This document shows positions 29,000 through 37,165 of a stretch of DNA of 64,000 nt, piece after piece. The notes below the pieces were generated by a model. The model made no database searches. It worked only from the letters and a program-made list of their open reading frames with translations, and was not told the DNA's origin. The translations under genes were made by a program, and so were the position numbers. This stretch comes from Lutibacter oceani (lineage in GTDB: Bacteria; Bacteroidota; Bacteroidia; Flavobacteriales; Flavobacteriaceae): positions 1 to 64,000 of the forward strand of contig NZ_QTTQ01000012.1 in assembly GCF_003384935.1 (NCBI RefSeq), given 5' to 3'. Position 1 is the stretch's first letter. Every line of letters begins with the position of its first letter.

Positions 29000-29296
29000 A
29001 TGTTTGTACGAATTGTAAAAATGAGTTTTGATTCTTCAAAAATTGATATTTTCCTTGAAAATTTTAATAAAAACAAAGAAAAAATACGAAACTTTGATGG
29101 TTGCCGTTTATTAGAATTGTATAGAGATAAAAAAGAACCAACTATATTTTTTACATATAGTTATTGGGAATCTGAAGCACATTTAGATTCTTATAGAAAA
29201 TCCGAACTTTTTAAATCGGTTTGGGCAAAAACAAAAATATTATTTAAAGACAAACCCTTAGCCTGGAGTGTTGATAAATTAGAAAGTTTACCATAA
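29000..29296 (+). CDS. antibiotic biosynthesis monooxygenase (ABM) fold protein
   Basis: A 98-residue protein with the small dimeric ferredoxin-like fold: FVRIVKMSFDSSKIDIFLEN, then FDGCRLLELYRDKKEPTIFF, YSYWESEAHLDSYRKSELFK, and WAKTKILFKDKPLAWSVDKL. Members include quinone-forming monooxygenases and heme-degrading enzymes, but many have no assigned reaction. It is placed 9 nt after the DUF62 gene and 5 nt before gldF, so it is probably co-transcribed with the gliding genes. Confidence 0.85.
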   Translation: MFVRIVKMSFDSSKIDIFLENFNKNKEKIRNFDGCRLLELYRDKKEPTIFFTYSYWESEAHLDSYRKSELFKSVWAKTKILFKDKPLAWSVDKLESLP

Positions 29297-29301
29297 AATA
29301 A

Positions 29302-30030
29302 ATGATACCCATTTTAAAAAAAGAACTTACTTCCTTTTTTGCTTCTCCAATTGGATACTTGGTTATAGCAGTATATTTGCTTATAAATGGTTTATTTTTA
29401 TGGATTTTTGAAGGCGATTTTAATATTTTACATGCTGGATTTGCAGATTTAAATAGTTACTTTTTTCTTGCTCCTTGGATTTTTATTTTTTTAATTCCTG
29501 CAATCACTATGCGGTCATTTTCTGATGAATATAATAATGGAACTATAGAAATTTTAAAAACGAAACCAATTACAAATTGGCAATTAATTTTAGGTAAATA
29601 TGTTGGATCTTTTGTTTTGGTAATTTTAGCAATTATACCCACATTAATTTATGTGTATAGCATTTATCAATTAGGAAATCCAGTTGGTAATATAAATTTT
29701 GGTACTACTTTCGGTTCATTTTTAGGCTTACTATTTTTGGCAAGTGCTTATACATCCATTGGAATATTTTCATCAACACTTTCTAAAAATCAAATTGTAT
29801 CATTTATAATTGGAGTAATTATTTCATTCTTTTTGTTTTACGGATTTGAAGCTTTAGCTACTTATAATATGTTTGGAAGTTCCGATTATTTTATTCAAAA
29901 AATTGGAATGGCAGACCATTTTAATAGTATTAGTAAAGGAGTTATTGATACGCGAGATTTAATTTATTTTATTTCCATTACATTTTTATTTATTTATTTA
30001 ACAAAAATTAGAATACAAAATGAACAATAA
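29302..30030 (+). CDS. gldF: gliding motility ABC transporter permease GldF
   Basis: A 242-residue ABC-2 type permease with six membrane spans, opening MIPILKKELTSFFASPIGYL with the conserved SFxNSPxxY-like amphipathic start, followed by FLIPAITMRSFSDEYNNGTI and EILKTKPITNWQLILGKY. GldF works with GldA (ATPase) and GldG in the flavobacterial gliding/secretion apparatus; gldA is not in this window. It overlaps gldG by 11 bp, implying translational coupling. Confidence 0.95.
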   Translation: MIPILKKELTSFFASPIGYLVIAVYLLINGLFLWIFEGDFNILHAGFADLNSYFFLAPWIFIFLIPAITMRSFSDEYNNGTIEILKTKPITNWQLILGKYVGSFVLVILAIIPTLIYVYSIYQLGNPVGNINFGTTFGSFLGLLFLASAYTSIGIFSSTLSKNQIVSFIIGVIISFFLFYGFEALATYNMFGSSDYFIQKIGMADHFNSISKGVIDTRDLIYFISITFLFIYLTKIRIQNEQ

Positions 30031-31660
30031 GTATTCTAAAATAGCAGCTATATTTTTAGGAATTATCCTACTGAATTTTGTAGTATCAAATAGTTATAAA
30101 AGATTCGATTTAACTGAAGACAGTCGTTATACTTTATCTGAAGCTTCTAAAAATATTGTAAAAAGTATTGATGAAATTATTGTTGTTAAAATTTATCTTC
30201 AAGGTGATTTTCCCGCGGAATTTAAACGACTGCAAATTGAAACAAAACTACATTTAGAAGAATTAAAAGCATTAAATAAAAACATTCAGTTTCGATTTAT
30301 TAATCCAATTGATAGTGCACAAGAATTAATTGAAAAAGGTATAGAACCAAGCAGATTACAAGTTGAAGAAAATGGAAAATTATCTGAAATTGTAATTTTT
30401 CCTTGGGCTGAAATAACGTATAAAGACAAAACTGAGTATGTTTCGCTTTTAAAAGACATTATTACAAACTCTCAAGATGAGCAATTAGAAAGTTCTATTC
30501 AGAATTTAGAATATGCATTTGCTAATGCAATTCATAAAATAACTACCCAAAAGTCTAAAAAAATTGCCATAATTAAAGGAAATGGTGAACTTGAAGATAT
30601 TTATATTGCAGATTTTTTAAAAAAATTAGGCGAATATTATTTACTTGCTCCATTTACTTTAGATTCAGTTGAGAAACAACCAAATAAAACCTTAACTGAG
30701 TTATCTAATTTTGATTTAGCTATTGTTGCAAAACCGACAGAAAAATTTAGTGAAAAAGAAAAATTTACATTGGATCAGTTTATAATGAACGGTGGAAAAT
30801 CGTTATGGTTAATTGACAATGTTCAGGCAGAATTAGATAGTTTAATGCAAACTGGAGAATCCTTAGTATATCCAAGAGATTTAGGTTTAACAGATTTATT
30901 TTTTAATTACGGAATAAGAATTAATCCAAATTTAGTAACTGATTTATATTGTTCACAAATAACATTAGCTACTGGAAATGTTGGAAATCAAACTCAGTTT
31001 AACAATTTTCAATGGGTTTATTTTCCCCTGGTAAATTCGTTAAATAACCATTCTATAAACAATAATATTGAAGCTGTAAACTTTAAATTTCCAAGTGAAA
31101 TTGATACTTTAAAAAATGGTATTTCAAAAACTATTTTACTGCAAAGTTCACCACTTTCTACCTTGGTTGGTACACCTCAAATTATTTCATTAAAAACTAT
31201 AAATCAAAAACCAAAAACTGAAGATTATTCAAACGGAAATAAACCTTTAGCAGTTTTATTAGAAGGCACATTTAAATCTGCTTACAATAATCGTGTTAAG
31301 CCTTTTAAATTATTTAATTCAAAAGAGATTGGTAACAAAACCAAAATGATTGTAATAGCTGATGGAGATCTAATTGCCAATGAAATTTCAAAAGGAATAC
31401 CTCTTGAATTAGGTGTTAATAAATGGACAAATCAACATTATGGTAATAAAGAGTTTTTATTAAATTCAGTTAATTATTTGTTAGATGATTCTGGTTTAAT
31501 TAATATTCGTTCTAAAACTGTTAATATTGCTTTTTTAAATAAACAAAAAGCATATGAACAAGCTTTTAAATGGCAACTAATTAATATTCTTTTTCCTTTA
31601 ATTATTTTAACTGTATTTGGTTTAATGTTTAACTATTTCAGAAGAAAAAAATACCAATAA
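30020..31660 (+). CDS. gldG: gliding motility ABC transporter substrate-binding protein GldG
   Basis: A 546-residue membrane protein with one span near the N-terminus (KIAAIFLGIILLNFVVSNSY), then RFDLTEDSRYTLSEAS, characteristic of the GldG/ABC-type auxiliary family, a large periplasmic domain with a DUF4350/GldG-like fold (KKIAIIKGNGELEDIYIADF), and a C-terminal span (INILFPLIILTVFGLMF). It is the partner of GldF; the start overlaps the end of gldF. Confidence 0.95.
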   Translation: MNNKYSKIAAIFLGIILLNFVVSNSYKRFDLTEDSRYTLSEASKNIVKSIDEIIVVKIYLQGDFPAEFKRLQIETKLHLEELKALNKNIQFRFINPIDSAQELIEKGIEPSRLQVEENGKLSEIVIFPWAEITYKDKTEYVSLLKDIITNSQDEQLESSIQNLEYAFANAIHKITTQKSKKIAIIKGNGELEDIYIADFLKKLGEYYLLAPFTLDSVEKQPNKTLTELSNFDLAIVAKPTEKFSEKEKFTLDQFIMNGGKSLWLIDNVQAELDSLMQTGESLVYPRDLGLTDLFFNYGIRINPNLVTDLYCSQITLATGNVGNQTQFNNFQWVYFPLVNSLNNHSINNNIEAVNFKFPSEIDTLKNGISKTILLQSSPLSTLVGTPQIISLKTINQKPKTEDYSNGNKPLAVLLEGTFKSAYNNRVKPFKLFNSKEIGNKTKMIVIADGDLIANEISKGIPLELGVNKWTNQHYGNKEFLLNSVNYLLDDSGLINIRSKTVNIAFLNKQKAYEQAFKWQLINILFPLIILTVFGLMFNYFRRKKYQ

Positions 31661-31705
31661 TTAACAATAATATTCTTCTTAAATAATTGTTAAAATTAAA
31701 CCCGA

Positions 31706-31738
31706 TTGATTTATAGGGGGTTATAAATGTTATATTTG
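31706..31738 (+). promoter_or_regulatory. promoter of the DUF2911 pair
   Basis: TTG at 31706-31708, 22 bp, TATATTTG at 31731-31738. The -7 box overlaps an in-frame ATG at 31727, which decides the start in favour of ATG 31763. Confidence 0.7.
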
Positions 31739-31762
31739 ATACAAACTAAAAATATAACTATT

Positions 31763-32605
31763 ATGCTAAAAAAATTATCAATGCTATTATTATTTGTTGG
31801 AATTATAACAACAACAAATGCACAAATAAAAACGCCACAACCTAGTCCTGCCGCTAAATTAGAACAAGTTGTTGGGTTAACTGATGTTACTTTAGAGTAT
31901 TCAAGACCTGCAATGCGAGGAAGAACTATTTTTGGTGATTTAGTGCCTTATGGAGAAGTTTGGAGAACAGGAGCTAATGCAAACACAAAAATCACTTTTG
32001 GAGACAATGTTACTGTTGACGGACAGGAACTAAAAAAAGGTACGTATGCAATTTATACTATTCCAAATGAAACATCTTGGGAAATTATATTTTACAGCGA
32101 TTCCAACAATTGGGGAAATCCACAAAAATGGGACGATAGTAAAGTAGCTGCAAAAACTACTGCTCAAGTACAAGAAATGCCAATGCCAATTGAATCTTTC
32201 ACATTATCTATTGATGATGTAAAAAGTGGTTCTGCCGTTTTAGGTATACTTTGGGAAAATGTATATGTTGGGGTTTCATTTGAAGTACCAACTGATAAAA
32301 TTACATCTAAAAGTATTGAAACTGTAATGGCTGGTCCATCTGGAAATGATTATTTTCAAGCAGCTTCCTATTACCATACAGAAGGAAAAGATTTAAAACA
32401 AGCATTAGCTTGGATGAAAAAAGCTACAGAAGGTGACAATCCTCCTTTTTGGTATTTAAGAAGAATGAGCTTAATTCAAGCTGATATGGGAGATAAAGCT
32501 GGAGCAATTGCAACTGCAAAAAAATCATTAGAAGGAGCAATTAAAGCTGGAAATAAAGATTATGAGAAAATGAATAAAGAATCTATTGCTGAATGGCAAA
32601 AATAA
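31763..32605 (+). CDS. DUF2911 exported protein with C-terminal TPR-like tail
   Basis: Start at ATG 31763 (MLKKLSMLLLFVGIITTTNA): the frame is open from 31727, but that ATG lies in the -7 promoter box. 280 residues. After a signal peptide comes the DUF2911 domain (about 25-165): KLEQVVGLTDVTLEYSRPAM, RGRTIFGDLVPYGEVWRTGA, NANTKITFGDNVTVDG, and GTYAIYTIPN. The C-terminal 90 residues form helices of TPR type (AASYYHTEGKDLKQALAWMK). Function of DUF2911 is not established; probably periplasmic. The paralogue follows 4 nt after the stop. Confidence 0.85.
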   Translation: MLKKLSMLLLFVGIITTTNAQIKTPQPSPAAKLEQVVGLTDVTLEYSRPAMRGRTIFGDLVPYGEVWRTGANANTKITFGDNVTVDGQELKKGTYAIYTIPNETSWEIIFYSDSNNWGNPQKWDDSKVAAKTTAQVQEMPMPIESFTLSIDDVKSGSAVLGILWENVYVGVSFEVPTDKITSKSIETVMAGPSGNDYFQAASYYHTEGKDLKQALAWMKKATEGDNPPFWYLRRMSLIQADMGDKAGAIATAKKSLEGAIKAGNKDYEKMNKESIAEWQK

Positions 32606-32609
32606 AAAT

Positions 32610-33101
32610 ATGAATAAATTAAAACTTACACTTGTATTTCTTTTAATTGCAACAGTAACATTTGCTCAAAAAAGTCCAAGAAAACAAGCATCTGGTACAA
32701 TTGAGGGTGCAACAGTTTCTATAGACTATGGAGCACCAAGCGTTAAAGGAAGAACTATTTGGGGCGGTTTGGAAAAATATGGCAAAGTATGGAGAGCCGG
32801 TGCAAATGAAAATACAACATTTTCTTTTGAGAAAGATGTAAAGATAGGTGATAAAATTGTTCCTGCAGGAAAATATGGCTTTTTTATAATTCCTAATAAA
32901 GACAAAGAATGGGTGATTATTTTAAACTCAAAAAATGACAGTTGGGGTGCTTATTCATATAATAAAAATGAAGACATTTTAAGACTGAACATTAAACCGG
33001 AAATTGTATCCGAAAATCAAGAAGTTTTAGAGTATAAAATTGGCGATAGAACCATTGAATTTTCATGGGAAAAAATTAGAATTATAATTCCTATTGAATA
33101 A
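32610..33101 (+). CDS. DUF2911 exported protein, short paralogue
   Basis: Start at ATG 32610, 4 nt after the previous stop; the frame is open from 32586, but that would overlap the upstream gene. 163 residues: signal peptide MNKLKLTLVFLLIATVTFAQ then a single DUF2911 domain (VSIDYGAPSVKGRTIWGGL, YGKVWRAGANENTTFSFEKD, AGKYGFFIIPNKD). It matches the N-terminal domain of the neighbour but lacks the helical tail, so the pair arose by tandem duplication with gain or loss of the tail. A terminator follows. Confidence 0.85.
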   Translation: MNKLKLTLVFLLIATVTFAQKSPRKQASGTIEGATVSIDYGAPSVKGRTIWGGLEKYGKVWRAGANENTTFSFEKDVKIGDKIVPAGKYGFFIIPNKDKEWVIILNSKNDSWGAYSYNKNEDILRLNIKPEIVSENQEVLEYKIGDRTIEFSWEKIRIIIPIE

Positions 33102-33120
33102 AATTAACAATTTAAAAACA

Positions 33121-33153
33121 AAAAAAAGCACTTCAATTGAGGTGCTTTTTTTG
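33121..33153 (+). terminator. terminator after the DUF2911 pair
   Basis: GCACTTC-AATT-GAGGTGC (33128-33145, with one T-G pair), flanked by an A-run and a T-run, so it may work in both directions. Confidence 0.85.
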
Positions 33154-33264
33154 TTTTTATAATTTCTTTCTAAAAAATTACATACTGATTTACAACTACA
33201 TGATAAAAGTCATAAAGAATAAAAAAGGGTATTAATAACTTTATACCATATATACTTTAATATT

Positions 33265-33747
33265 ATGATTTTAAATAAACTAAAATGGGAGTTAAGAGAC
33301 AGCGTAACTCTCATGAGAATTTTTATTGGCTGGCACTTTCTATATGAAGGAATTGTTAAAATGTACAATCCCGATTGGACTTCTTTTGGGTATCTTGCTT
33401 CAGCACAAGGACCATTAAAACCATTGTTTTTAGCTTTAACTAACCCATCTATTATAGCTTGGGTAGATATACTAAATATGGCTGCACTAATTTTAGTGGG
33501 TCTAACATTAATTTTAGGTTTTTTTGAAAAACTAGGAGCTTTTGTTGGAATAGGTCTTTTAGCATTGTACTATTTAGCACATCCCTCATTCCCTTGGCTT
33601 ACCCAGGTAAACGTAGAGGGTAGTTATTGGTTTATTAATAAAAACCTTATAGAGCTTGTTGCCTGTATGGTAATTTACCAATATCCAACAGCTAATTACT
33701 TTGGTTTAGGAAGAATTTTTAATAAAAATAAAACAGAAAAGTTATGA
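33265..33747 (+). CDS. DoxX-family membrane protein
   Basis: A 160-residue protein with four membrane spans. It starts with SVTLMRIFIGWHFLYEGIVK, the usual DoxX opening, then IAWVDILNMAALILVGLTLI and FVGIGLLALYYLAHPS. DoxX-like proteins are inner-membrane proteins linked to redox steps, but mostly of unknown reaction. Its TGA overlaps the ATG of the next gene (ATGA), so it is coupled to a Tat-type oxidoreductase and may be its membrane partner; that is inference from position. Confidence 0.85.
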   Translation: MILNKLKWELRDSVTLMRIFIGWHFLYEGIVKMYNPDWTSFGYLASAQGPLKPLFLALTNPSIIAWVDILNMAALILVGLTLILGFFEKLGAFVGIGLLALYYLAHPSFPWLTQVNVEGSYWFINKNLIELVACMVIYQYPTANYFGLGRIFNKNKTEKL

Positions 33748-35330
33748 AATGGACTAGACGAGACGTGCTTAAAGGCTTAGGTGGATTGCCAATTGTTGGC
33801 GGAATTTGGTGGGCTGGAGCAGCAAATACTTTATTGTACAGTAAAGAAAAATCAGAAATTTTAGAACAATTAAATATTGAACCTTCATTACCTTCAGCAT
33901 TACCAGCAATTGAAGGAGAACCTATAAGAGTTGGTATTGTAGGTTTTGGTATACGTGGCGAACAACTTTGTAGAGCTTTGGGTTTTGCAACCAAGGAATG
34001 GCTTCAAAATATGAAGACAGCTGCAGAAGAAAACCCAAATCATACTGCTTTAAAAAACTTTTTAGAACAAGATAAATTAAATGTTCAATTAGTGGCGGTT
34101 TGCGATGCTTTTGATATACGTGCAGAAAATGTAGTAAATTCTTTTTCAACTGAAGATTTTAAAGTAGACCGTTTTAAAACGCATCAGGAAATGATAAGAA
34201 GCGGTAAAGTAGATGCCATAATAATTGCAACACCAGACCATTGGCACGCACCTATGGCAATTGATGCTTTAGAAAATGGAGTACATGTGTATGTTGAAAA
34301 ACCAATGACACATACAGTTGAAGAAACTTATAGACTTAAAGAAGCTGCTGAAAAATCTGGAGCACTATTAATGGTAGGACATCAGCACAGACAAACATTG
34401 AGTTTTAAAACAGCACAAGATGTTGTTAAAAAAGGTACACTTGGTCACGTTTCTGTAATTCAAACTAATACAAACAGAAATGATGATAATGGTGCTTGGA
34501 ATTATCATATTCATGAAAAAGCCAACGAACAAACGATAGATTGGGATTTATTTTTAGGGTCAGCTCCAAAAGTACCATTCAATAAAAATCATTTTTTTAG
34601 ATGGAGAAAATGGTGGTCTTATGGTTCCGGTTTATCTGGTGATTTATTATCTCATGATTATGATCGTTTAAATTGTGTTTTAAATATGGGAATTCCAAAA
34701 TCTATAACTGCTTCTGGAGGAATTTATACGCATATAGATGGTAGAAATGTACCTGATGTTTTACAAGTTAATATGGAATTTCCAGATTTCAGTACTGGTG
34801 CAAGTCAGATAAAAGGAAAGGAAAAAGGGATGACTTTTATATATAGTGCAACGCTTGGTAACGGATTTAACAGACCTACTATTTTAATGGGACATGATGC
34901 TACTATGGAACTTGGAAATAAGTTAACTGTTTGGCCAGAAGGGCAATCTACTAAATATGCAGCGATGATTCAGGCACAAAAAATGAAACCATCGGTTCCT
35001 ATTTTTCAATACAATCCAAGTGCAAATATACCAGATGCTATTTCTTCGGCAACTTCACAATACTTTGCAGATAAAGGATTAATGTGGACCTATATTAACG
35101 GTGCTAGGGTAGATTCAACTTTTTTACATTTAAGAGAATGGTTAAGTGGCATTAGAAATGGCACAAAATTAAGCTGTGGTATTAAAGAAGGTTTTGAAGA
35201 AGCCATTGCATCACATATGACAGGTATTTCTTATAAATTAGGCCGAAAAATTGAGTGGGATGAAGAAAATCAAATCCTTAAACCAATTGAAGGTATTGAT
35301 TTTAATGAAGTATTACTCTCAAATCCTTAA
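33744..35330 (+). CDS. Gfo/Idh/MocA family oxidoreductase with Tat-type signal
   Basis: A 528-residue NAD(P)-dependent oxidoreductase. The N-terminus WTRRDVLKGLGGLP is a twin-arginine type signal, so the protein is exported folded, with cofactor. The Rossmann part begins IRVGIVGFGIRGEQL; the family motif EKPMTH and the substrate-side HQHRQ follow at about 190-215. The C-terminal substrate domain contains WRKWWSYGSGLSGDLLSHDY. Bacteroidota use many such proteins on sugars (for example N-acetylgalactosaminidases of GH109), so a glycosidase activity is also possible. Coupled to the DoxX gene. Confidence 0.88.
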   Translation: MKWTRRDVLKGLGGLPIVGGIWWAGAANTLLYSKEKSEILEQLNIEPSLPSALPAIEGEPIRVGIVGFGIRGEQLCRALGFATKEWLQNMKTAAEENPNHTALKNFLEQDKLNVQLVAVCDAFDIRAENVVNSFSTEDFKVDRFKTHQEMIRSGKVDAIIIATPDHWHAPMAIDALENGVHVYVEKPMTHTVEETYRLKEAAEKSGALLMVGHQHRQTLSFKTAQDVVKKGTLGHVSVIQTNTNRNDDNGAWNYHIHEKANEQTIDWDLFLGSAPKVPFNKNHFFRWRKWWSYGSGLSGDLLSHDYDRLNCVLNMGIPKSITASGGIYTHIDGRNVPDVLQVNMEFPDFSTGASQIKGKEKGMTFIYSATLGNGFNRPTILMGHDATMELGNKLTVWPEGQSTKYAAMIQAQKMKPSVPIFQYNPSANIPDAISSATSQYFADKGLMWTYINGARVDSTFLHLREWLSGIRNGTKLSCGIKEGFEEAIASHMTGISYKLGRKIEWDEENQILKPIEGIDFNEVLLSNP

Positions 35331-35354
35331 CTAAAAACAATCATTATTTTAATT

Positions 35355-35390
35355 AATAACCTAACAGAAATTTCTGTTAGGTTATTTTTT
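35355..35390. terminator. perfect-stem terminator between convergent genes
   Basis: AATAACCTAACAGAAA pairs with TTTCTGTTAGGTTATT (16-bp perfect stem without loop bases), followed by T-run on the plus strand. The right arm overlaps the last codons of the symporter gene on the minus strand. Confidence 0.9.
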
Positions 35391-37055
35391 ATTATTAAAA
35401 TAAATAAATTGAATTAAAACCGCAATTCCCATTACCAAGGTACAACCAAATAAATTCAACCATAAATAAGGCATCCAATCTAACCACCATCCTAAAATTA
35501 CAATTGCTTGCGTTATAATTGCAGCTATAAATACTGCATTACTTTTTACATATTTAATAAAAAATGCCAATAAGAAAATCCCTAAAACATTTCCATAAAA
35601 AATAGAGCCTATAATATTTACTAATTGAATTAAATTATCAAATAAATTAGCAATACAAGCAACTGATATGGCAATTAAACCCCAAGCCAGTGTAAACCAC
35701 TTGGAAGCATTTACATAATGCTGATCTGTTTTAACAGAAGTAATATTTCTTTTATATAAATCTATTGCTGTTGTACTTGCAAGTGCATTTAATTCTGATG
35801 CTGTGCTGGACATTGCTGCGGATAATATTACAGCTAATAATAACCCTATTAATCCTCTTGGTAAATTATGTAAAATAAAATGAATAAACACATAATCTTT
35901 ATCATTGGTTTCAGCAGAAATATCCGCTTTTTTTATTAATTCTTTTGCTTCATTTCTATTATCAATTTCTAAAAGATTTAGTTCTTGAATTTTATGTAAT
36001 AATGCTTTATCATTCAAATTATTACCATAATTTAAATTTGCTTCAGACTTTAATATTTCAATTTCTTTATGCTTATTTTCTAAATTATTATATTCCTGTG
36101 CATATTCGGAGTTTTTTACAATTTTTGTTGCTGCCGGGTTAAAATTTAAAGGAGAGGTATTAAACTGGTAAAACACAAACACCATTACTCCTACTAACAA
36201 AATAAAAAACTGCATTGGTACTTTTAACAAACCATTAAAAATGAGTCCTAACTGCATTTCTTTTATAGATTTTCCAGACAAATAACGTTGTACCTGACTT
36301 TGGTCTGTACCAAAATAAGAAAGTGCTAAAAAACTTCCTCCAATAATTCCACTCCAAAAAGTATATCTATTATCCAAATTAAAGGAAAAATCTAACACAT
36401 TCATTTTTCCACTAGCGCCAGCAATTTTTAGCGCTTTTGAAAAAGAAATATCCGCAGGTAAGTAACTAACAATTAAATAAAATGCAACAAACATTCCTCC
36501 AAAAATAACAGCCATTTGTTGTTTTTGAGTAACGCTTACAGCTTTTGTTCCACCGGAAACGGTGTATATAATTACCAAAGTACCAATTAATATATTTAGG
36601 GTTGTTAAATCCCAACCCAATACTGCTGACAAAATTATTGCAGGTGCAAAAATGGTGATTCCTGCAGCCAAACCACGTTGTACTAAAAACAAAATTGCCG
36701 CTAAGCTTCTGGTCTTTAAATCAAATCGAGTTTCTAAATATTCATAGGCAGTAAATACCTTAAGCCTATGATAAATTGGAATAAATACCAAACAAATAAC
36801 TACCATTGCAATTGGCAACCCGAAATAGAATTGCACAAATCCCATTCCGCTATGAAATGCTTGTCCGGGTGTAGATAAAAAAGTAATTGCACTTGCTTGC
36901 GTTGCCATAACTGATAAACCAATAGTCCACCATTTAGCATTACTTCCTCCTTTAATATAATCAGTTACATTTTTACTTCCTTTTGTTTTGTATGCCCCAT
37001 ATGAAACAATAAAAAGTAAAGTACCAATAAGAATAATCCAGTCTAATTGCTCCAT
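35382..37055 (-). CDS. sodium:solute symporter (SSS family)
   Basis: A 557-residue inner-membrane symporter with about 13 spans. It opens MEQLDWIILIGTLLFIVSYG; conserved SSS features are WTIGLSVMATQASAITFLST in span 2-3 (sodium site region), FGTDQSQVQRYLSGKS, and LSAAMSSTASELNALAST. A hydrophilic loop of about 70 charged residues lies near 315-385, a variation seen in Bacteroidota members. The substrate is unknown; a deacetylase upstream suggests a sugar or amino-sugar. A 34-residue membrane peptide gene ends 3 nt before its ATG. Confidence 0.92.
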   Translation of the reverse strand: MEQLDWIILIGTLLFIVSYGAYKTKGSKNVTDYIKGGSNAKWWTIGLSVMATQASAITFLSTPGQAFHSGMGFVQFYFGLPIAMVVICLVFIPIYHRLKVFTAYEYLETRFDLKTRSLAAILFLVQRGLAAGITIFAPAIILSAVLGWDLTTLNILIGTLVIIYTVSGGTKAVSVTQKQQMAVIFGGMFVAFYLIVSYLPADISFSKALKIAGASGKMNVLDFSFNLDNRYTFWSGIIGGSFLALSYFGTDQSQVQRYLSGKSIKEMQLGLIFNGLLKVPMQFFILLVGVMVFVFYQFNTSPLNFNPAATKIVKNSEYAQEYNNLENKHKEIEILKSEANLNYGNNLNDKALLHKIQELNLLEIDNRNEAKELIKKADISAETNDKDYVFIHFILHNLPRGLIGLLLAVILSAAMSSTASELNALASTTAIDLYKRNITSVKTDQHYVNASKWFTLAWGLIAISVACIANLFDNLIQLVNIIGSIFYGNVLGIFLLAFFIKYVKSNAVFIAAIITQAIVILGWWLDWMPYLWLNLFGCTLVMGIAVLIQFIYFNNKK

Positions 37056-37058
37056 AAT

Positions 37059-37163
37059 TTATGAAAAGGAAGTCATTATTAAATAAAACAAAATAATATA
37101 AACAGCATTCATAATTAATACAACTGTATATTCTTTTTTCCAAACATATTTCGGTTGCTCCAT
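37059..37163 (-). CDS. 34-residue single-span membrane peptide, symporter accessory candidate
   Basis: Too short for usual gene calling. Reading the minus strand from ATG 37163 gives MEQPKYVWKKEYTVV, a hydrophobic stretch LIMNAVYIILFYLIM and the end TSFS. It starts 2 nt after the stop of the PIG-L gene and ends 3 nt before the symporter ATG, so it fills the gap exactly. The shape (basic head, one span) fits small accessory subunits encoded next to some SSS symporters, such as YhdT with PanF. That comparison is inference from size and position. Confidence 0.7.
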   Translation of the reverse strand: MEQPKYVWKKEYTVVLIMNAVYIILFYLIMTSFS

Positions 37164-37165
37164 AA

